Source: Acidimicrobiaceae bacterium (GTDB taxonomy: Bacteria > Actinomycetota > Acidimicrobiia > Acidimicrobiales > RAAP-2). From it: a stretch of DNA of 42,699 nucleotides. The stretch is from contig PMLV01000297.1 of NCBI GenBank assembly GCA_003160635.1, positions 1 to 42,699 of the forward strand, in the 5' to 3' direction. The notes below the pieces were generated by a model. It did no database searches. It saw only the letters and a program-made list of their open reading frames with translations, and had not been told where the DNA came from. Made by a program: the position numbers and the translations under genes. Below, one piece after another: positions 7,930 through 16,298 of this stretch (its first letter is position 1; the number at the start of each line of letters is the position of its first letter).

Positions 7930-8505
7930 GTGGTGCGGAGAGTCTTCGTCGATACCAGCGTGCTCTTCCCGTTTTCGGTCATGGATCTTTTCTTGGCCCT
8001 CAGTGAGGATGGTGTGCACCAGGTGCTCTGGACAGACGAGCTACTCGAAGAATGGGAGCGCGTCATCGTCCGCGAACAGAGTCGGACCCCTGAGACTGCC
8101 CGCTCGGTCACTGCCGCCATTCGCGAGTTCTTTGCCGACTGCCGCATCCTTCCCGAAAGCTACGCCACCCTCATTGACCAGATGCCCGGCAATGATCCCG
8201 ACGACCATGTGCATATGGCGGCAGCCGTTGCTGCAGGTGTGGATACGCTCGTCACCGCTAACCGGGCCGACTTCCCCACTGGCCCGCTTCGGAAACTCGG
8301 AGTGGAGGTCATGGGTCCCGATGCATATCTGGCCGAACTGTTCGAAGATCTACCCTTCGAAGTAACCGGTGCCGTGTTGCGGATCGCCGGTGAACGGACT
8401 CGGCCACCCATGACGCCAAGCGACCTCCTCGCCGCGCTACGTGGTGCCGGACTACGTGCCTTTCCCGACCGAGTTGAGCGCAGACTGCAGGCGGCCGACC
8501 CCTGA
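7930..8505 (+). CDS. PIN-domain toxin (VapC-like ribonuclease)
   Basis: Protein of 191 aa starting at the GTG that directly follows the antitoxin stop. PIN-domain acidic residues are visible: RVFVDTSVLFP at the start, E in LLEEWERVI near residue 40, and NDPDDHVHMAAAV plus LVTANRADFP further on, which fits a metal-dependent RNase fold. The C-terminal ~60 residues (PFEVTGAVLRIAG, then PSDLLAALRGAGL) form an extension often seen in the COG1569-like PIN group. It would cleave RNA when the labile antitoxin is lost and so stabilize the element. The pairing is clear from gene order, but the RNA target is unknown. Confidence 0.8.
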   Translation: MVRRVFVDTSVLFPFSVMDLFLALSEDGVHQVLWTDELLEEWERVIVREQSRTPETARSVTAAIREFFADCRILPESYATLIDQMPGNDPDDHVHMAAAVAAGVDTLVTANRADFPTGPLRKLGVEVMGPDAYLAELFEDLPFEVTGAVLRIAGERTRPPMTPSDLLAALRGAGLRAFPDRVERRLQAADP

Positions 8506-8529
8506 GCGGGGAACTTAACGGCCCTGCGA

Positions 8530-8787
8530 TCAGTAGACGTGCACCTCCTCGTGGCCGGTCAGCCCGAGATCGAACGTCTCGCCCGTAGGGCAGTCGAGGT
8601 CGGCGTCCCAGCTCCGCACGCGGAGCGTGCTCAGTCCCAGTTCCTCGTTCCAGGTGGTGCCGCCCACTACCTCGTAGTCGGCACCCGCGCCGTCGGGCGA
8701 GGTGATCTCGACGCAGTAGCCGGACAACCTCTCCCAGAACGCGGCGTCAGCATCCCCGTCGCCAAAGCTCAACTTGTAGGCCATCAT
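8530..8787 (-). CDS. small conserved-looking hypothetical protein
   Basis: Acidic 85-aa protein with no recognisable family. The start ATGATG overlaps the upstream stop (ATGA at 8787) and has GGAG in front, so it is translationally coupled to the 94-aa gene upstream and belongs to the SSB operon. The sequence has alternating aromatic and acidic stretches (DAAFWERLSGYCVEI, STLRVRSWDADLDC) and no membrane segment. A start three bases later is equally possible. Confidence 0.6.
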   Translation of the reverse strand: MMAYKLSFGDGDADAAFWERLSGYCVEITSPDGAGADYEVVGGTTWNEELGLSTLRVRSWDADLDCPTGETFDLGLTGHEEVHVY

Positions 8788-9068
8788 CGCTCCTCAAGGA
8801 TTTCGGCGTCGTAGTGCTCCTGGGCCAGGCAGGTGATCTCGGACGGACGAAAGCCGAGGCGATCGGCCAGGTGCAACACGTCGGTTACCAGGTCGACGAG
8901 AGCGGTCTTGTCGTCGCCCGTGCGTACGGCGTTCTCCCGGGCGCTGACCACACCGAGCGGATCGTCAGGTGCAAACTCACTTCGGAGAACGGTCGCCAAG
9001 AATGCGCCGACGGCCCTCCTGGCCAAGTCCGCCCGGTCCGAATTGGTCAGATCTGTTGTGTGGTGCAT
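8784..9068 (-). CDS. small hypothetical protein of the SSB operon
   Basis: Helical 94-aa protein whose ATG at 9068 has a strong GGAGGAGG. It lies 76 bp after the SSB stop and overlaps the next gene by 4 nt. The segment LARRAVGAFLATVL, followed by ALVDLVTDVLHLADRLGF, suggests a compact helical fold like those encoded on many actinobacterial plasmids and integrative elements. No catalytic motif is visible. Co-transcription with ssb suggests a role in element maintenance, but this is inference only. Confidence 0.65.
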   Translation of the reverse strand: MHHTTDLTNSDRADLARRAVGAFLATVLRSEFAPDDPLGVVSARENAVRTGDDKTALVDLVTDVLHLADRLGFRPSEITCLAQEHYDAEILEER

Positions 9069-9144
9069 CTTGCCTCCTCCGATGATGCTCACCGTGAACA
9101 CCGCGGGCAGCCCTCCGAGGAAGGCTGCCGACGTTGCTAACGAT

Positions 9145-9543
9145 TCAGGAGGAGACGTCGGACTCGGATTCGGAGACCTCCTGACGGCGCTCGGTCCGCT
9201 GCACGTCAGCGGTGGCAAAGAGCAGGCTCGGTCCGATCTCCTCGGCCGTGATCTCCACCTTGGAACGATGCTCACCCTCCTCGGTCTCCCAACTGCGCTG
9301 CTCCAGGCGACCCGTGACGACCACGCGCATTCCTTTGGAGAGGCTCAGCGCAACGTTCTCGGCTAAGTCCCGCCAGCAGACGACGTCGAAGAATGACGTT
9401 GCTTCCTGCCACTCCTGAGTGACCCGGTCCTGCCAGCGCCGGTTGACGGCCACGCCGAGCTGGGCCGTGGCCTGACCTTCCTTCGTGTACCTAATTTCTG
9501 GCTCCCGCGTCAGGTTGCCGGTAATTGTTGTCGTGTTGCTCAT
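9145..9543 (-). CDS. ssb: single-stranded DNA-binding protein
   Basis: SSB of 132 aa. The start at 9543 is chosen because GAGGAG stands eight bases upstream and MSNTTTITGNLTREPEIRYT is the canonical SSB N-terminus; the longer frame has no homology. The OB fold is complete: AQLGVAVNRRWQD, TSFFDVVCWRDLAENVA, KGMRVVVTGRLEQRSWE and VEITAEEIGPSLLFA. The acidic tail EVSESESDVSS lacks the usual DDDIPF tip, so partner recruitment may be weaker or different from a chromosomal SSB. That and its short length point to an element-encoded SSB used during transfer or replication of single-stranded DNA. Confidence 0.9.
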   Translation of the reverse strand: MSNTTTITGNLTREPEIRYTKEGQATAQLGVAVNRRWQDRVTQEWQEATSFFDVVCWRDLAENVALSLSKGMRVVVTGRLEQRSWETEEGEHRSKVEITAEEIGPSLLFATADVQRTERRQEVSESESDVSS

Positions 9544-10412
9544 GGTTTGGCTCCTCATTCTCTTGGCTTCGTTCCTTGCGAACGACGCCGCTGCGTCGAT
9601 CGCCTGATCGGCGACGACTACCGGTAAGCGAGCGGGGTCAAGCCCGGCCAAGGGTCTGCCCCTTGGGGGGCCGAGACAGAATTGTTTGGGGGCGTGGTTA
9701 TGAGCACCGCCGCAGGCGGCTCGGCTCGGTTGCCCCGAAAGAATTGTTTCTCGCCATTGGCCGGGCTTGAGGCCGTGAGCGGCGGTGGTCCCTGTCCGGC
9801 GGTGATGGCGTGGGTCCTGCAACCACCTCAACCGAAGACGGCAGTGTTACTTCGTTGCGCCAGAGCAGAGCGCAACTTGGGCGCGCTCGGTGACGGTTGA
9901 GTGCTTGTGTTTGACGCGTTCAGGGATGACACGCAGAAGTCAGCGAAGTGGTGGCTGCGCTCCGTCGGAGCGCGCTACTCATTCGAGGCCAAGCGAACGT
10001 TGTTCCAATTCTCGCGAAACCACGGAGAAAAGCGGCAGAAGTACGATCAATCTGGTCAGTGAATATGTAGCCCTTGCAGCACTTCAGCGGACATCCCATA
10101 CGTGGCCGCCGTGCACCGGTTGTTGATCGGCAGGTGGCGGGCCGAACCCGCGGCCCACGGCCTGGCCATCGATGGCCTGCCGGCTGTCGGGTCGCCGGAC
10201 CACTGGCTGTAGCGCAACTTGGCGGCGCGCCTGCTTTGGGAGATGGCGGTTGATGCCTCTGACCTGCGGCGACTCGGGATTCCCCGAATCCTCCCCCGAA
10301 ACTCCACGACGATCAAGGTCGTCCCGATCACAGTCATGACGGCCGTCATTTTCGTCGAGCAACGCCGAGACAACGTCGACCGGGGCGACCCATCCTCCAT
10401 TCGAATACCTCC
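9544..10412. other. gene-poor interval with hairpin and short repeats
   Basis: No convincing gene is present. A hairpin CCAAGGG-TCTGC-CCCTTGG lies at 9648-9666. The word GAATTGTTT occurs at 9679-9687 and 9741-9749. At about 10085-10212 a plus-strand frame reads ADIPYVAAVHRLLIGRW then LAIDGLPAVGSPDHWL and stops, which could be the C-terminal remnant of a lost gene. The interval separates the leftward SSB operon from the rightward defence genes and may hold both promoters. Confidence 0.4.
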
Positions 10413-11480
10413 ATGCCAGTACCGTCGGAAGTGATGGCGGACATGCCGGCACCGAGGCTCGAGAACGCAATTCATTGGCTCGCCTTCGGGATAGTCGCCG
10501 CCATCGGAATCCTCATGATCGGAGCCGCCCTCGGGTTCAGCATTGGCTGCGACTGGACGGGAATCTGGATCGACTTCTTCCTCACGATCGGCACGGCGGT
10601 GCTTTTGGGCGCCCTGGGCATCGTGGGCTCCGGCCTCCTTGTCACCACTGTCGAACGCGAGGTCAAGCGGGGCATCGAAGAGACCGAGACCCAGACCGCC
10701 GCTCTTGAGGAGAAGATCGAGTCCCAAGGGCGACGGATCGACACCCTCGCAGATGAGGTGCTCCGGGACCGGGCGGGCCGCCACGAGGCTGAGGACGAGG
10801 GGCTCGCCGCCATCACGAATGACATGTCCTACGAAGCGGTGAGCTCGGCGCTGCACGAGGCCGACCTCCGACGTGCCATCTCTGATGCCTTCCGCGTCCC
10901 GGCTTCCGGAGACCTCAACGGGATGCACATGCATCTCAAGAACTTGGTCCGGATGGACCGAGCGGTAGGAGGTACTCCATTTCTTTCCCTGACCCCTTGG
11001 TTCGCTGACGCCCGGAACGTGCAGACGGAGGGTTGGAACGAAGGTGAGGATGTCCGTCAGGTCATCGTACGGTTGGACCGGAAGATCGAGTCGGCCAACC
11101 TGACCCCCTCCGCGGTCTGGGACCCCTCCGTCATGTTCACCAACCTGCGCGACAGCCTCGAACTTGCCAATCGTGCCCTTCGTGGCGAACTCCCCCGTCG
11201 CCTGCGAGGCCCGCTCATCGAGCGCCTCAACGGCGAGTGGGTGCTGACCGAGGAGGGGCTCGAGTCCATCACGACTGACGCCTTCTTGTCGATCAATGAC
11301 TTTCCGAGCAGAGTCGCCTACATGGCGGCATACAGCGGAGGGGACAGGCCCGAGTTCAGCCCGGCTCCCCCGCCGGGCGTAGATGCCGGCACCTGGGGGA
11401 TCCTCGTCGAGATCGCTCGAGTGACCTACATGGCGCACCCCAGGGGATCGTTCCATCGCCCGGCAGCGACCCGCCGCTAG
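10413..11480 (+). CDS. two-pass membrane protein with coiled coil, unknown
   Basis: Protein of 355 aa (348 if from ATG 10434). Two hydrophobic segments at about residues 20-45 and 50-80 (LAFGIVAAIGILMIGAALG and FLTIGTAVLLGALGIVG) are followed by a charged coiled coil, about 85-135. The soluble C-terminal domain, about 145-350, has no family I recognise. It lies 218 bp upstream of the TIR-SAVED gene on the same strand, so it may be part of the defence island or a separate cargo gene. Neither start has a good ribosome-binding site. A membrane sensor or effector accessory is possible but unproven. Confidence 0.65.
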   Translation: MPVPSEVMADMPAPRLENAIHWLAFGIVAAIGILMIGAALGFSIGCDWTGIWIDFFLTIGTAVLLGALGIVGSGLLVTTVEREVKRGIEETETQTAALEEKIESQGRRIDTLADEVLRDRAGRHEAEDEGLAAITNDMSYEAVSSALHEADLRRAISDAFRVPASGDLNGMHMHLKNLVRMDRAVGGTPFLSLTPWFADARNVQTEGWNEGEDVRQVIVRLDRKIESANLTPSAVWDPSVMFTNLRDSLELANRALRGELPRRLRGPLIERLNGEWVLTEEGLESITTDAFLSINDFPSRVAYMAAYSGGDRPEFSPAPPPGVDAGTWGILVEIARVTYMAHPRGSFHRPAATRR

Positions 11481-11698
11481 GCGACCGCCCCGGGAACTCA
11501 TCACGAGGACGATTACGCGCCCAACCTCGTTCCGAACCATCCGATTCACGCTTTGGCGGAGCGATGCGGTCTCCCCACCGGACTTGCTGAGACGCACACC
11601 GGATCTTCCGTCACCGCGGATCCTGCCTTTGTTGTGCCTTGAGTTGGGTTTCGGCCGCGGATGCCCAGGTCACGACCTCGCAGTAGCCTCAACTGCGC

Positions 11699-13003
11699 AT
11701 GTCACATTTGGGCGGGAGCCCCACCACAGAGGCGAAAAACGTCGACCCACTCGGTCCGGTCTTCGTCAGCTACCGCGCCTCCGATGGGACAGATGCTGCT
11801 TCTACGGTCGCTTGGGCGCTCCGCGCGACGGGCGTGCCCGTCTGGCACGATTCGTCTGACCTCCTTCCAGGAGACACCAGCTTGCGACTCACAGAGGCCC
11901 TGGACTCAGGAATGTCGGGTGCCGTCCTTGTGGTGACGCCTCAGATAGAAGACTCCTCGGTGGTTCACGATCTCGAGCTTCCCGCCCTCCTGGACCTCGA
12001 GACACACACCGAATTCTCGTTGGCGGTCGCAAATGCCATCGAGGACCCGGCTCATCCCGGATCTCTCGACTACGACGCACCAGACCTACTCCTCCGTCAG
12101 CCCGACGGGAGGCTCAAGCGCCTAAAGCAATACCGTCTGGTCGATCCCGTAGATGTGGCCAGGCTCGCACATGCACTGGCAATGCGGCGGATGCAGGCGC
12201 ACGCAGCCGGGGACCTAGGTCCAGTCGTACTGGACATCCAGAGCCGAACAGACCCGATCCACGACGGCCCGCGTGTTGCGCTCGTCGTAAGGACGGAGCC
12301 ACCGGATCCGGGTAGGCGCACTCCCCCGCTACGAATCTGGCATCCATACGCGGCGTTCCTGACCAGCCTCCCGCGTCTCGTGGCCACTGCGAGCTCCTCG
12401 GATGTCGAGGTACGAGGAGGTGCTCACCTCAGTATCGCCTTTGCACTTGGTGCCGCTTTACCCGCGACAACGACGACCACCATGACGATTGTCGATCAAT
12501 CCGGGACGTGGACATCCGAGCTCTCCAAAGGGGCTCCACCTCTTGAAATGGACTTTGTCTCTTCCGATGGAGGCCGCCGACTGGCCGTGTACGTCGAGCT
12601 GGTGGACACTCCCGCCCCGGTCGATTCCTTCTCCGCCCACGTTGACCAGCACCCAGAGCGATACGGCGGTGTCGCACGCATTCATCCGAGTCTCGCCATC
12701 CGACTTCAGCCCAGCTCCGGCGGGGCAACGGCCGCCACCGTCGCCAGGCACATCCGGGAATGCGCCTCCCGGGTAGGTACTAACCAAGTCGACCTTTTCC
12801 TCCGGGTCCCTTTCCCAATTGCCGTCCTGCTGGCAGGCTCCTCAACACCCTCGCTGTCGATCCCTACGAATGGGAGGGTGGTGATACACCCCCGCGGTAT
12901 GTTCGGACTGTCACGGTTGCGTCCGGCGTCGGCGGCGGGCCGATTGTCCTGGATGACACCGGGAGCTAGGAGGCGCCGTGGAAACGCTGGCAACACAATT
13001 TGA
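11699..13003 (+). CDS. TIR-SAVED effector of type II CBASS
   Basis: CBASS effector of 434 aa. The N-terminal TIR domain (about 18-150) has FVSYRASDG at 22-30, GVPVWHDSSDLLPGD near 45-60 and a candidate catalytic Glu93 in VVHDLELPAL, as expected for an NAD+-cleaving TIR. The C-terminal half (about 180-425) has the spacing and strand pattern of a SAVED domain (LGPVVLDIQS, HLSIAFALGAALP, VDLFLRVPFPIAVLLAGS), which binds cyclic oligonucleotides. In characterized TIR-SAVED proteins, ligand binding drives filament formation and NAD+ loss. Its last 26 nt overlap the CD-NTase gene, so the pair is coupled. No strong ribosome-binding site precedes ATG 11699. Confidence 0.88.
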   Translation: MSHLGGSPTTEAKNVDPLGPVFVSYRASDGTDAASTVAWALRATGVPVWHDSSDLLPGDTSLRLTEALDSGMSGAVLVVTPQIEDSSVVHDLELPALLDLETHTEFSLAVANAIEDPAHPGSLDYDAPDLLLRQPDGRLKRLKQYRLVDPVDVARLAHALAMRRMQAHAAGDLGPVVLDIQSRTDPIHDGPRVALVVRTEPPDPGRRTPPLRIWHPYAAFLTSLPRLVATASSSDVEVRGGAHLSIAFALGAALPATTTTTMTIVDQSGTWTSELSKGAPPLEMDFVSSDGGRRLAVYVELVDTPAPVDSFSAHVDQHPERYGGVARIHPSLAIRLQPSSGGATAATVARHIRECASRVGTNQVDLFLRVPFPIAVLLAGSSTPSLSIPTNGRVVIHPRGMFGLSRLRPASAAGRLSWMTPGARRRRGNAGNTI

Positions 13004-13979
13004 CAAGGCCCTGACTCGTATCGAGCCCAATGGCACAAAGCGTGCCCGCGCCATTGCGGCCCACGGGTTAGTGCGGGCTCAACTGGAAACGTCCGGCACT
13101 TTGTGCGAGTGGGGCGTCGACACTGTCTTGATCGGCTCCTATGCCCGTAGCACTGCGATCTACCCCGGCAATGACGTCGACGTCTTCACCAAGTTGACCG
13201 CACTCGATACGACATCTTTAGCTGCGGACGTCTTCGAAGAGGTATGTGGAATCCTTACCGACCACTACGGCGATCGAGCTGATCCCCGCAACCGTTCGGT
13301 CAAAATCGCATTCTACGACGACAGTGACAAATTCAGTGTCGATGTGGTCCCGGCCGTGCTCTACGGCGAACACTGGGCTATTCCCGATCACGATCGTGAC
13401 CGTTGGGCCAATAGCGATGCCGCTTGGATCGAGACTGATCCCGAACAGCTCTCCCAGTTGACAACCGACATGAACGAGAGGGTCAAGGTGTCCGGCCGTG
13501 GGGCATACATACCGATCGTGAAGCTGATGCGCCAGGCGCGCTCCCATCACCGCGGTGACGCCAAACCTGGCGGACTGTTCCTTGAACTCGTGACGTACGA
13601 GGCATTCACCAGTGGCGTCTCTGGGGAATCCTTCGCAGAGCTGTTCGCCGGAGCATTGGCCTATGCCGGCTCACGCTTGGCCTCGGCAGCAGTCAACCCG
13701 ATACTCGACCCTGCACTCGGAACTCCTTACACGCCTTCGCCTCCATTTGCAGAGACCATGGAATGCGCCACGCTCTTCTCGACCCTCGCTGGCGAGGCAA
13801 ACAAAGCCCTCGGATTGCCCAAGTGTGAGGCAGCCGTCATCTGGCGCCAGATCCTGGGCTCCAACGACCGAGGACCGGTCTTCCCGATTCCGCCTGGCTG
13901 CGACGAGTCAGGGAACGTGGTGGGTGCGGTCACCGCAAACCGAGCCCGAGGACCGAACGAGGCCCGAGGCTTTGCCTGA
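12978..13979 (+). CDS. CD-NTase (CBASS cyclic oligonucleotide synthase)
   Basis: Nucleotidyltransferase of 333 aa. GTG 12978 has AGGAGG four bases upstream. The catalytic signature GSYARSTAIYPGNDVDVF gives Gly53-Ser54 and Asp66/Asp68, with the third acidic residue Asp122 in KFSVDVVPAV. After phage sensing it would make a cyclic oligonucleotide read by the SAVED domain of the neighbouring effector; a trinucleotide is the precedent for TIR-SAVED, not something visible here. The C-terminal tail RGPNEARGFA looks flexible and ends in Ala; in type II systems this end is joined to targets by Cap2. The next gene begins at the following base after a TGATG overlap. Confidence 0.9.
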   Translation: METLATQFDKALTRIEPNGTKRARAIAAHGLVRAQLETSGTLCEWGVDTVLIGSYARSTAIYPGNDVDVFTKLTALDTTSLAADVFEEVCGILTDHYGDRADPRNRSVKIAFYDDSDKFSVDVVPAVLYGEHWAIPDHDRDRWANSDAAWIETDPEQLSQLTTDMNERVKVSGRGAYIPIVKLMRQARSHHRGDAKPGGLFLELVTYEAFTSGVSGESFAELFAGALAYAGSRLASAAVNPILDPALGTPYTPSPPFAETMECATLFSTLAGEANKALGLPKCEAAVIWRQILGSNDRGPVFPIPPGCDESGNVVGAVTANRARGPNEARGFA

Positions 13980-13980
13980 T

Positions 13981-15501
13981 GTGATCACCCTCGATGGGGC
14001 ATCGCTCGACTCGTTCACCACTGAACTCGTTGCCGCTGGATTTGAACCGGTTCGAGGCACGGACCGACGGGAATGGGATGGCCCATGTCCTCAGTCCGTT
14101 GCCGGACTAACCCCAGCGACGTCAATGCGGATCCGAATCCGCGACGGTTGGCCCTTTCGCCATCCACACGTCCTGGTTTCCCAACTCCCAGCTGAGCATG
14201 TCAACGCGGAGGGTGTGGTCTGTCTGTGGGCAGAGGATGACAACTCTCGGCAGTGGCTCACGCTCAATGGCATAAACGAGCGCATTGCGGAGTGGGCCAA
14301 TGCCGCCGCTCGTGGCTTTGATGACGAAGACGTTGCCCTTGACGCATACCTGGCGTTCAATCGAGACAGGATCGGCCTAGCGACGTTCGACATGGCGCAG
14401 GTCATTCGTACCGGAGCACATCGAGGTCAGTGGGGTCGACTGCACGGCACGCGTCAGGAGCATGGTGGCGTTCACCTCCGCACAGGCAAGGGGCCACCCG
14501 GATCGCTCCATGGCTTGTGGTTTCACTGTGGTGATATGTCGCCACCACCGCACGATCAGACTTCGCTCCGTTCACTGCTCACGGACGGCCAGCAAGGGCA
14601 CTTCGATGATCTGCTTACCTCTGCGCTGAGCAAGCCGCTGTTGATTTTCATGGTGGGTAACTTTCACGGAGCACAAGACGCCGTTGTGCTCCGCGTGGGA
14701 CCTGATGTGAGTGGAGTGGGAGTGGCCTTGGGTGTTTATGAACCGGCAATGACCGACGACGAAGTACTCCGCCTGCGCTGTGGACCTGACGCCGAGGCCG
14801 TCAGTGAAAACCACGTGGTTGTTTTCGGGCTTGGCGCAATTGGATCCCACGTTGCCGTGTTGCTTGCTAGGTGCGGACTCGGGTCGGAGCACTTGGTTGA
14901 CGGTGAGATGCTGCGTCCGGGCAATGTGGCTCGTCATGCCGCCGCTAAGTCTCTCGTCGGGTTCCAAAAAGTTGATGCCACGCGCATCGAAATTGGGCTC
15001 CGCGCCCCGTGGACCCGCGTCGAGAAGACGCCACAGGCGATGTGGGATCCCGCCGAGATCTCGAAGACAATCGGTGATGCCGATGTCATTGTTGATGCGT
15101 CGGGTTCCGCTCCCTTGACAGAGCAGCTGAGCCGAATAGCCGAACGCGACGGCATTCTCCTCGTATCGGTTGCTCTTTATCGAGACGGATCGGTGTGCAG
15201 AGTTCGTCGATTCCGCCCAGGAGTGGATGTTCCGATCCATCAGCGACTCGGTGACCAGCGATTCCCGATAATCCCGGCCGATGGCAAAAAGCCCGCGTCG
15301 CCGAAGCTCGAACTCGGGTGTTCTGCGCCAGTGAATAACGCGTCCCCCGCAGCGGTTGTTGCGGCTTCATCGCTGGCATCTGAGGTCGTGCTCCAGGAAC
15401 TCACGGCGAAAGGGACCCTGACTTCTGAGATCATTGACGTGATCCGACCGCTTGCGGAAGAACACCCATTTGCAACACCTGGCCGCTATTTCTATGGCTG
15501 A
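13981..15501 (+). CDS. cap2: Cap2, E2-E1 fusion conjugating enzyme of CBASS
   Basis: Ubiquitin-transfer-like enzyme of 506 aa. The frame is open upstream, but the start is taken as GTG 13981 because it sits at the CD-NTase stop and MITLDGASLDSF begins the E2 homology. The E2-like domain (1-130) has HPHVLVSQLPAEHVN and the candidate catalytic Cys81 in GVVCLWAEDD. After a linker domain, the E1/ThiF fold shows NHVVVFGLGAIGSHVA near 280 for ATP binding, LVDGEMLRPGNVARHA, and a candidate E1 cysteine in LGCSAPVNNASP near 446. It would prime the CD-NTase by attaching its C-terminus to cellular targets. It is somewhat shorter than the usual ~600 aa. It overlaps cap3 by 8 nt. Confidence 0.9.
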   Translation: MITLDGASLDSFTTELVAAGFEPVRGTDRREWDGPCPQSVAGLTPATSMRIRIRDGWPFRHPHVLVSQLPAEHVNAEGVVCLWAEDDNSRQWLTLNGINERIAEWANAAARGFDDEDVALDAYLAFNRDRIGLATFDMAQVIRTGAHRGQWGRLHGTRQEHGGVHLRTGKGPPGSLHGLWFHCGDMSPPPHDQTSLRSLLTDGQQGHFDDLLTSALSKPLLIFMVGNFHGAQDAVVLRVGPDVSGVGVALGVYEPAMTDDEVLRLRCGPDAEAVSENHVVVFGLGAIGSHVAVLLARCGLGSEHLVDGEMLRPGNVARHAAAKSLVGFQKVDATRIEIGLRAPWTRVEKTPQAMWDPAEISKTIGDADVIVDASGSAPLTEQLSRIAERDGILLVSVALYRDGSVCRVRRFRPGVDVPIHQRLGDQRFPIIPADGKKPASPKLELGCSAPVNNASPAAVVAASSLASEVVLQELTAKGTLTSEIIDVIRPLAEEHPFATPGRYFYG

Positions 15502-15964
15502 TGTGCTCCTATCGGAAGCTGCCAGCACGGCGATACTTGCGGCCGCAGCATTCGCTCACCCCTGCGAGACCGGCGGACTGCTGCTCGGCGTCTACCAGGG
15601 CACTCGTCCGTGGATCACTCACGCCTTGGTCATTCCTTCGGCGAAATCGAGTCCATCTCACTACGAACTTCCAGCTGGAGTCACGCACGCACTTATCGAT
15701 TGCGCTCGACGGGTGGATGGACGATTGGGGTATCTCGGCGAGTGGCACTCCCATCCTGCGGACTTCGGGCCGAGCCAAACGGACGCTCGGACGATGCGGC
15801 AACTGCCAACGCTCCGACGTAGATCCCCACTCCTGCTTTTGGCTCGAGGAGGCCAGACGGGATACGGAATTGAGGTCTATGAGTGGTCGAAGCGGTTGAG
15901 GTCATCTGTCAACCTTCGCAGGACAGGGAATCTGCCAGAGATCGGAAAGACGCCTCAAAGCTGA
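15494..15964 (+). CDS. cap3: Cap3, JAMM/JAB isopeptidase of CBASS
   Basis: Metalloprotease of 156 aa that would cut CD-NTase conjugates made by Cap2. ATG 15494 is chosen because it overlaps the cap2 stop and leads straight into the domain; an upstream ATG would lie deep inside cap2. The JAMM motif is complete: Glu25 in HPCETGGLLLG, then GEWHSHP followed by FGPSQTD, giving His85, His87 and Asp97 for zinc (numbers approximate). The C-terminal 30 residues are basic and tail-like. Together with the three upstream genes this makes a full type II CBASS operon. Confidence 0.92.
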   Translation: MADVLLSEAASTAILAAAAFAHPCETGGLLLGVYQGTRPWITHALVIPSAKSSPSHYELPAGVTHALIDCARRVDGRLGYLGEWHSHPADFGPSQTDARTMRQLPTLRRRSPLLLLARGGQTGYGIEVYEWSKRLRSSVNLRRTGNLPEIGKTPQS

Positions 15965-16298
15965 GTTTTGGTTCAGAACTGGAGCGGATTACGTCGATCC
16001 TGGCTCGACCATGCCCCGAGGCCATTCTCCGCGCCATCGTGCCGCCTCGGCATTTGTACCTGGGTCCTGAGGGGTAAGGCTGACCCGGCCATACCCGGCC
16101 GGGAAGAGGCGCGCGCGGCCAGGAGTCGCTGCCGGCGTCGACGAGAACGTAGGCAACCCGCTCCTCGCACCCTGCTCCTGACCGCCCCACCAGCGATTCC
16201 GCATCTTCGACCTCGCCAGTAGGCCGGGGGACACCCCTGCCGTAGCCTGTGCGGTTGCACCAGGGTGCAGGGCGGCATCTCAAGGCGAGGAGCAGGCG
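15965..16298. other. intergenic between CBASS and helicase fragment
   Basis: The 334 bases contain no supported gene on either strand. The right end holds GAGGAG at about 16288, eight bases before the helicase ATG. A promoter for the helicase probably lies here, but no clear -35/-10 pair can be singled out. Confidence 0.4.

Noticed and set aside
10056..11597. 513-codon minus-strand frame
   Set aside because: It is antisense to the membrane coiled-coil gene, whose TM segments and coiled coil read sensibly on the plus strand.
13612..13980. Upstream extension of the Cap2 frame
   Set aside because: It overlaps the CD-NTase coding sequence in another frame and has no E2 homology; the GTG at 13981 fits the overlap and the domain start.
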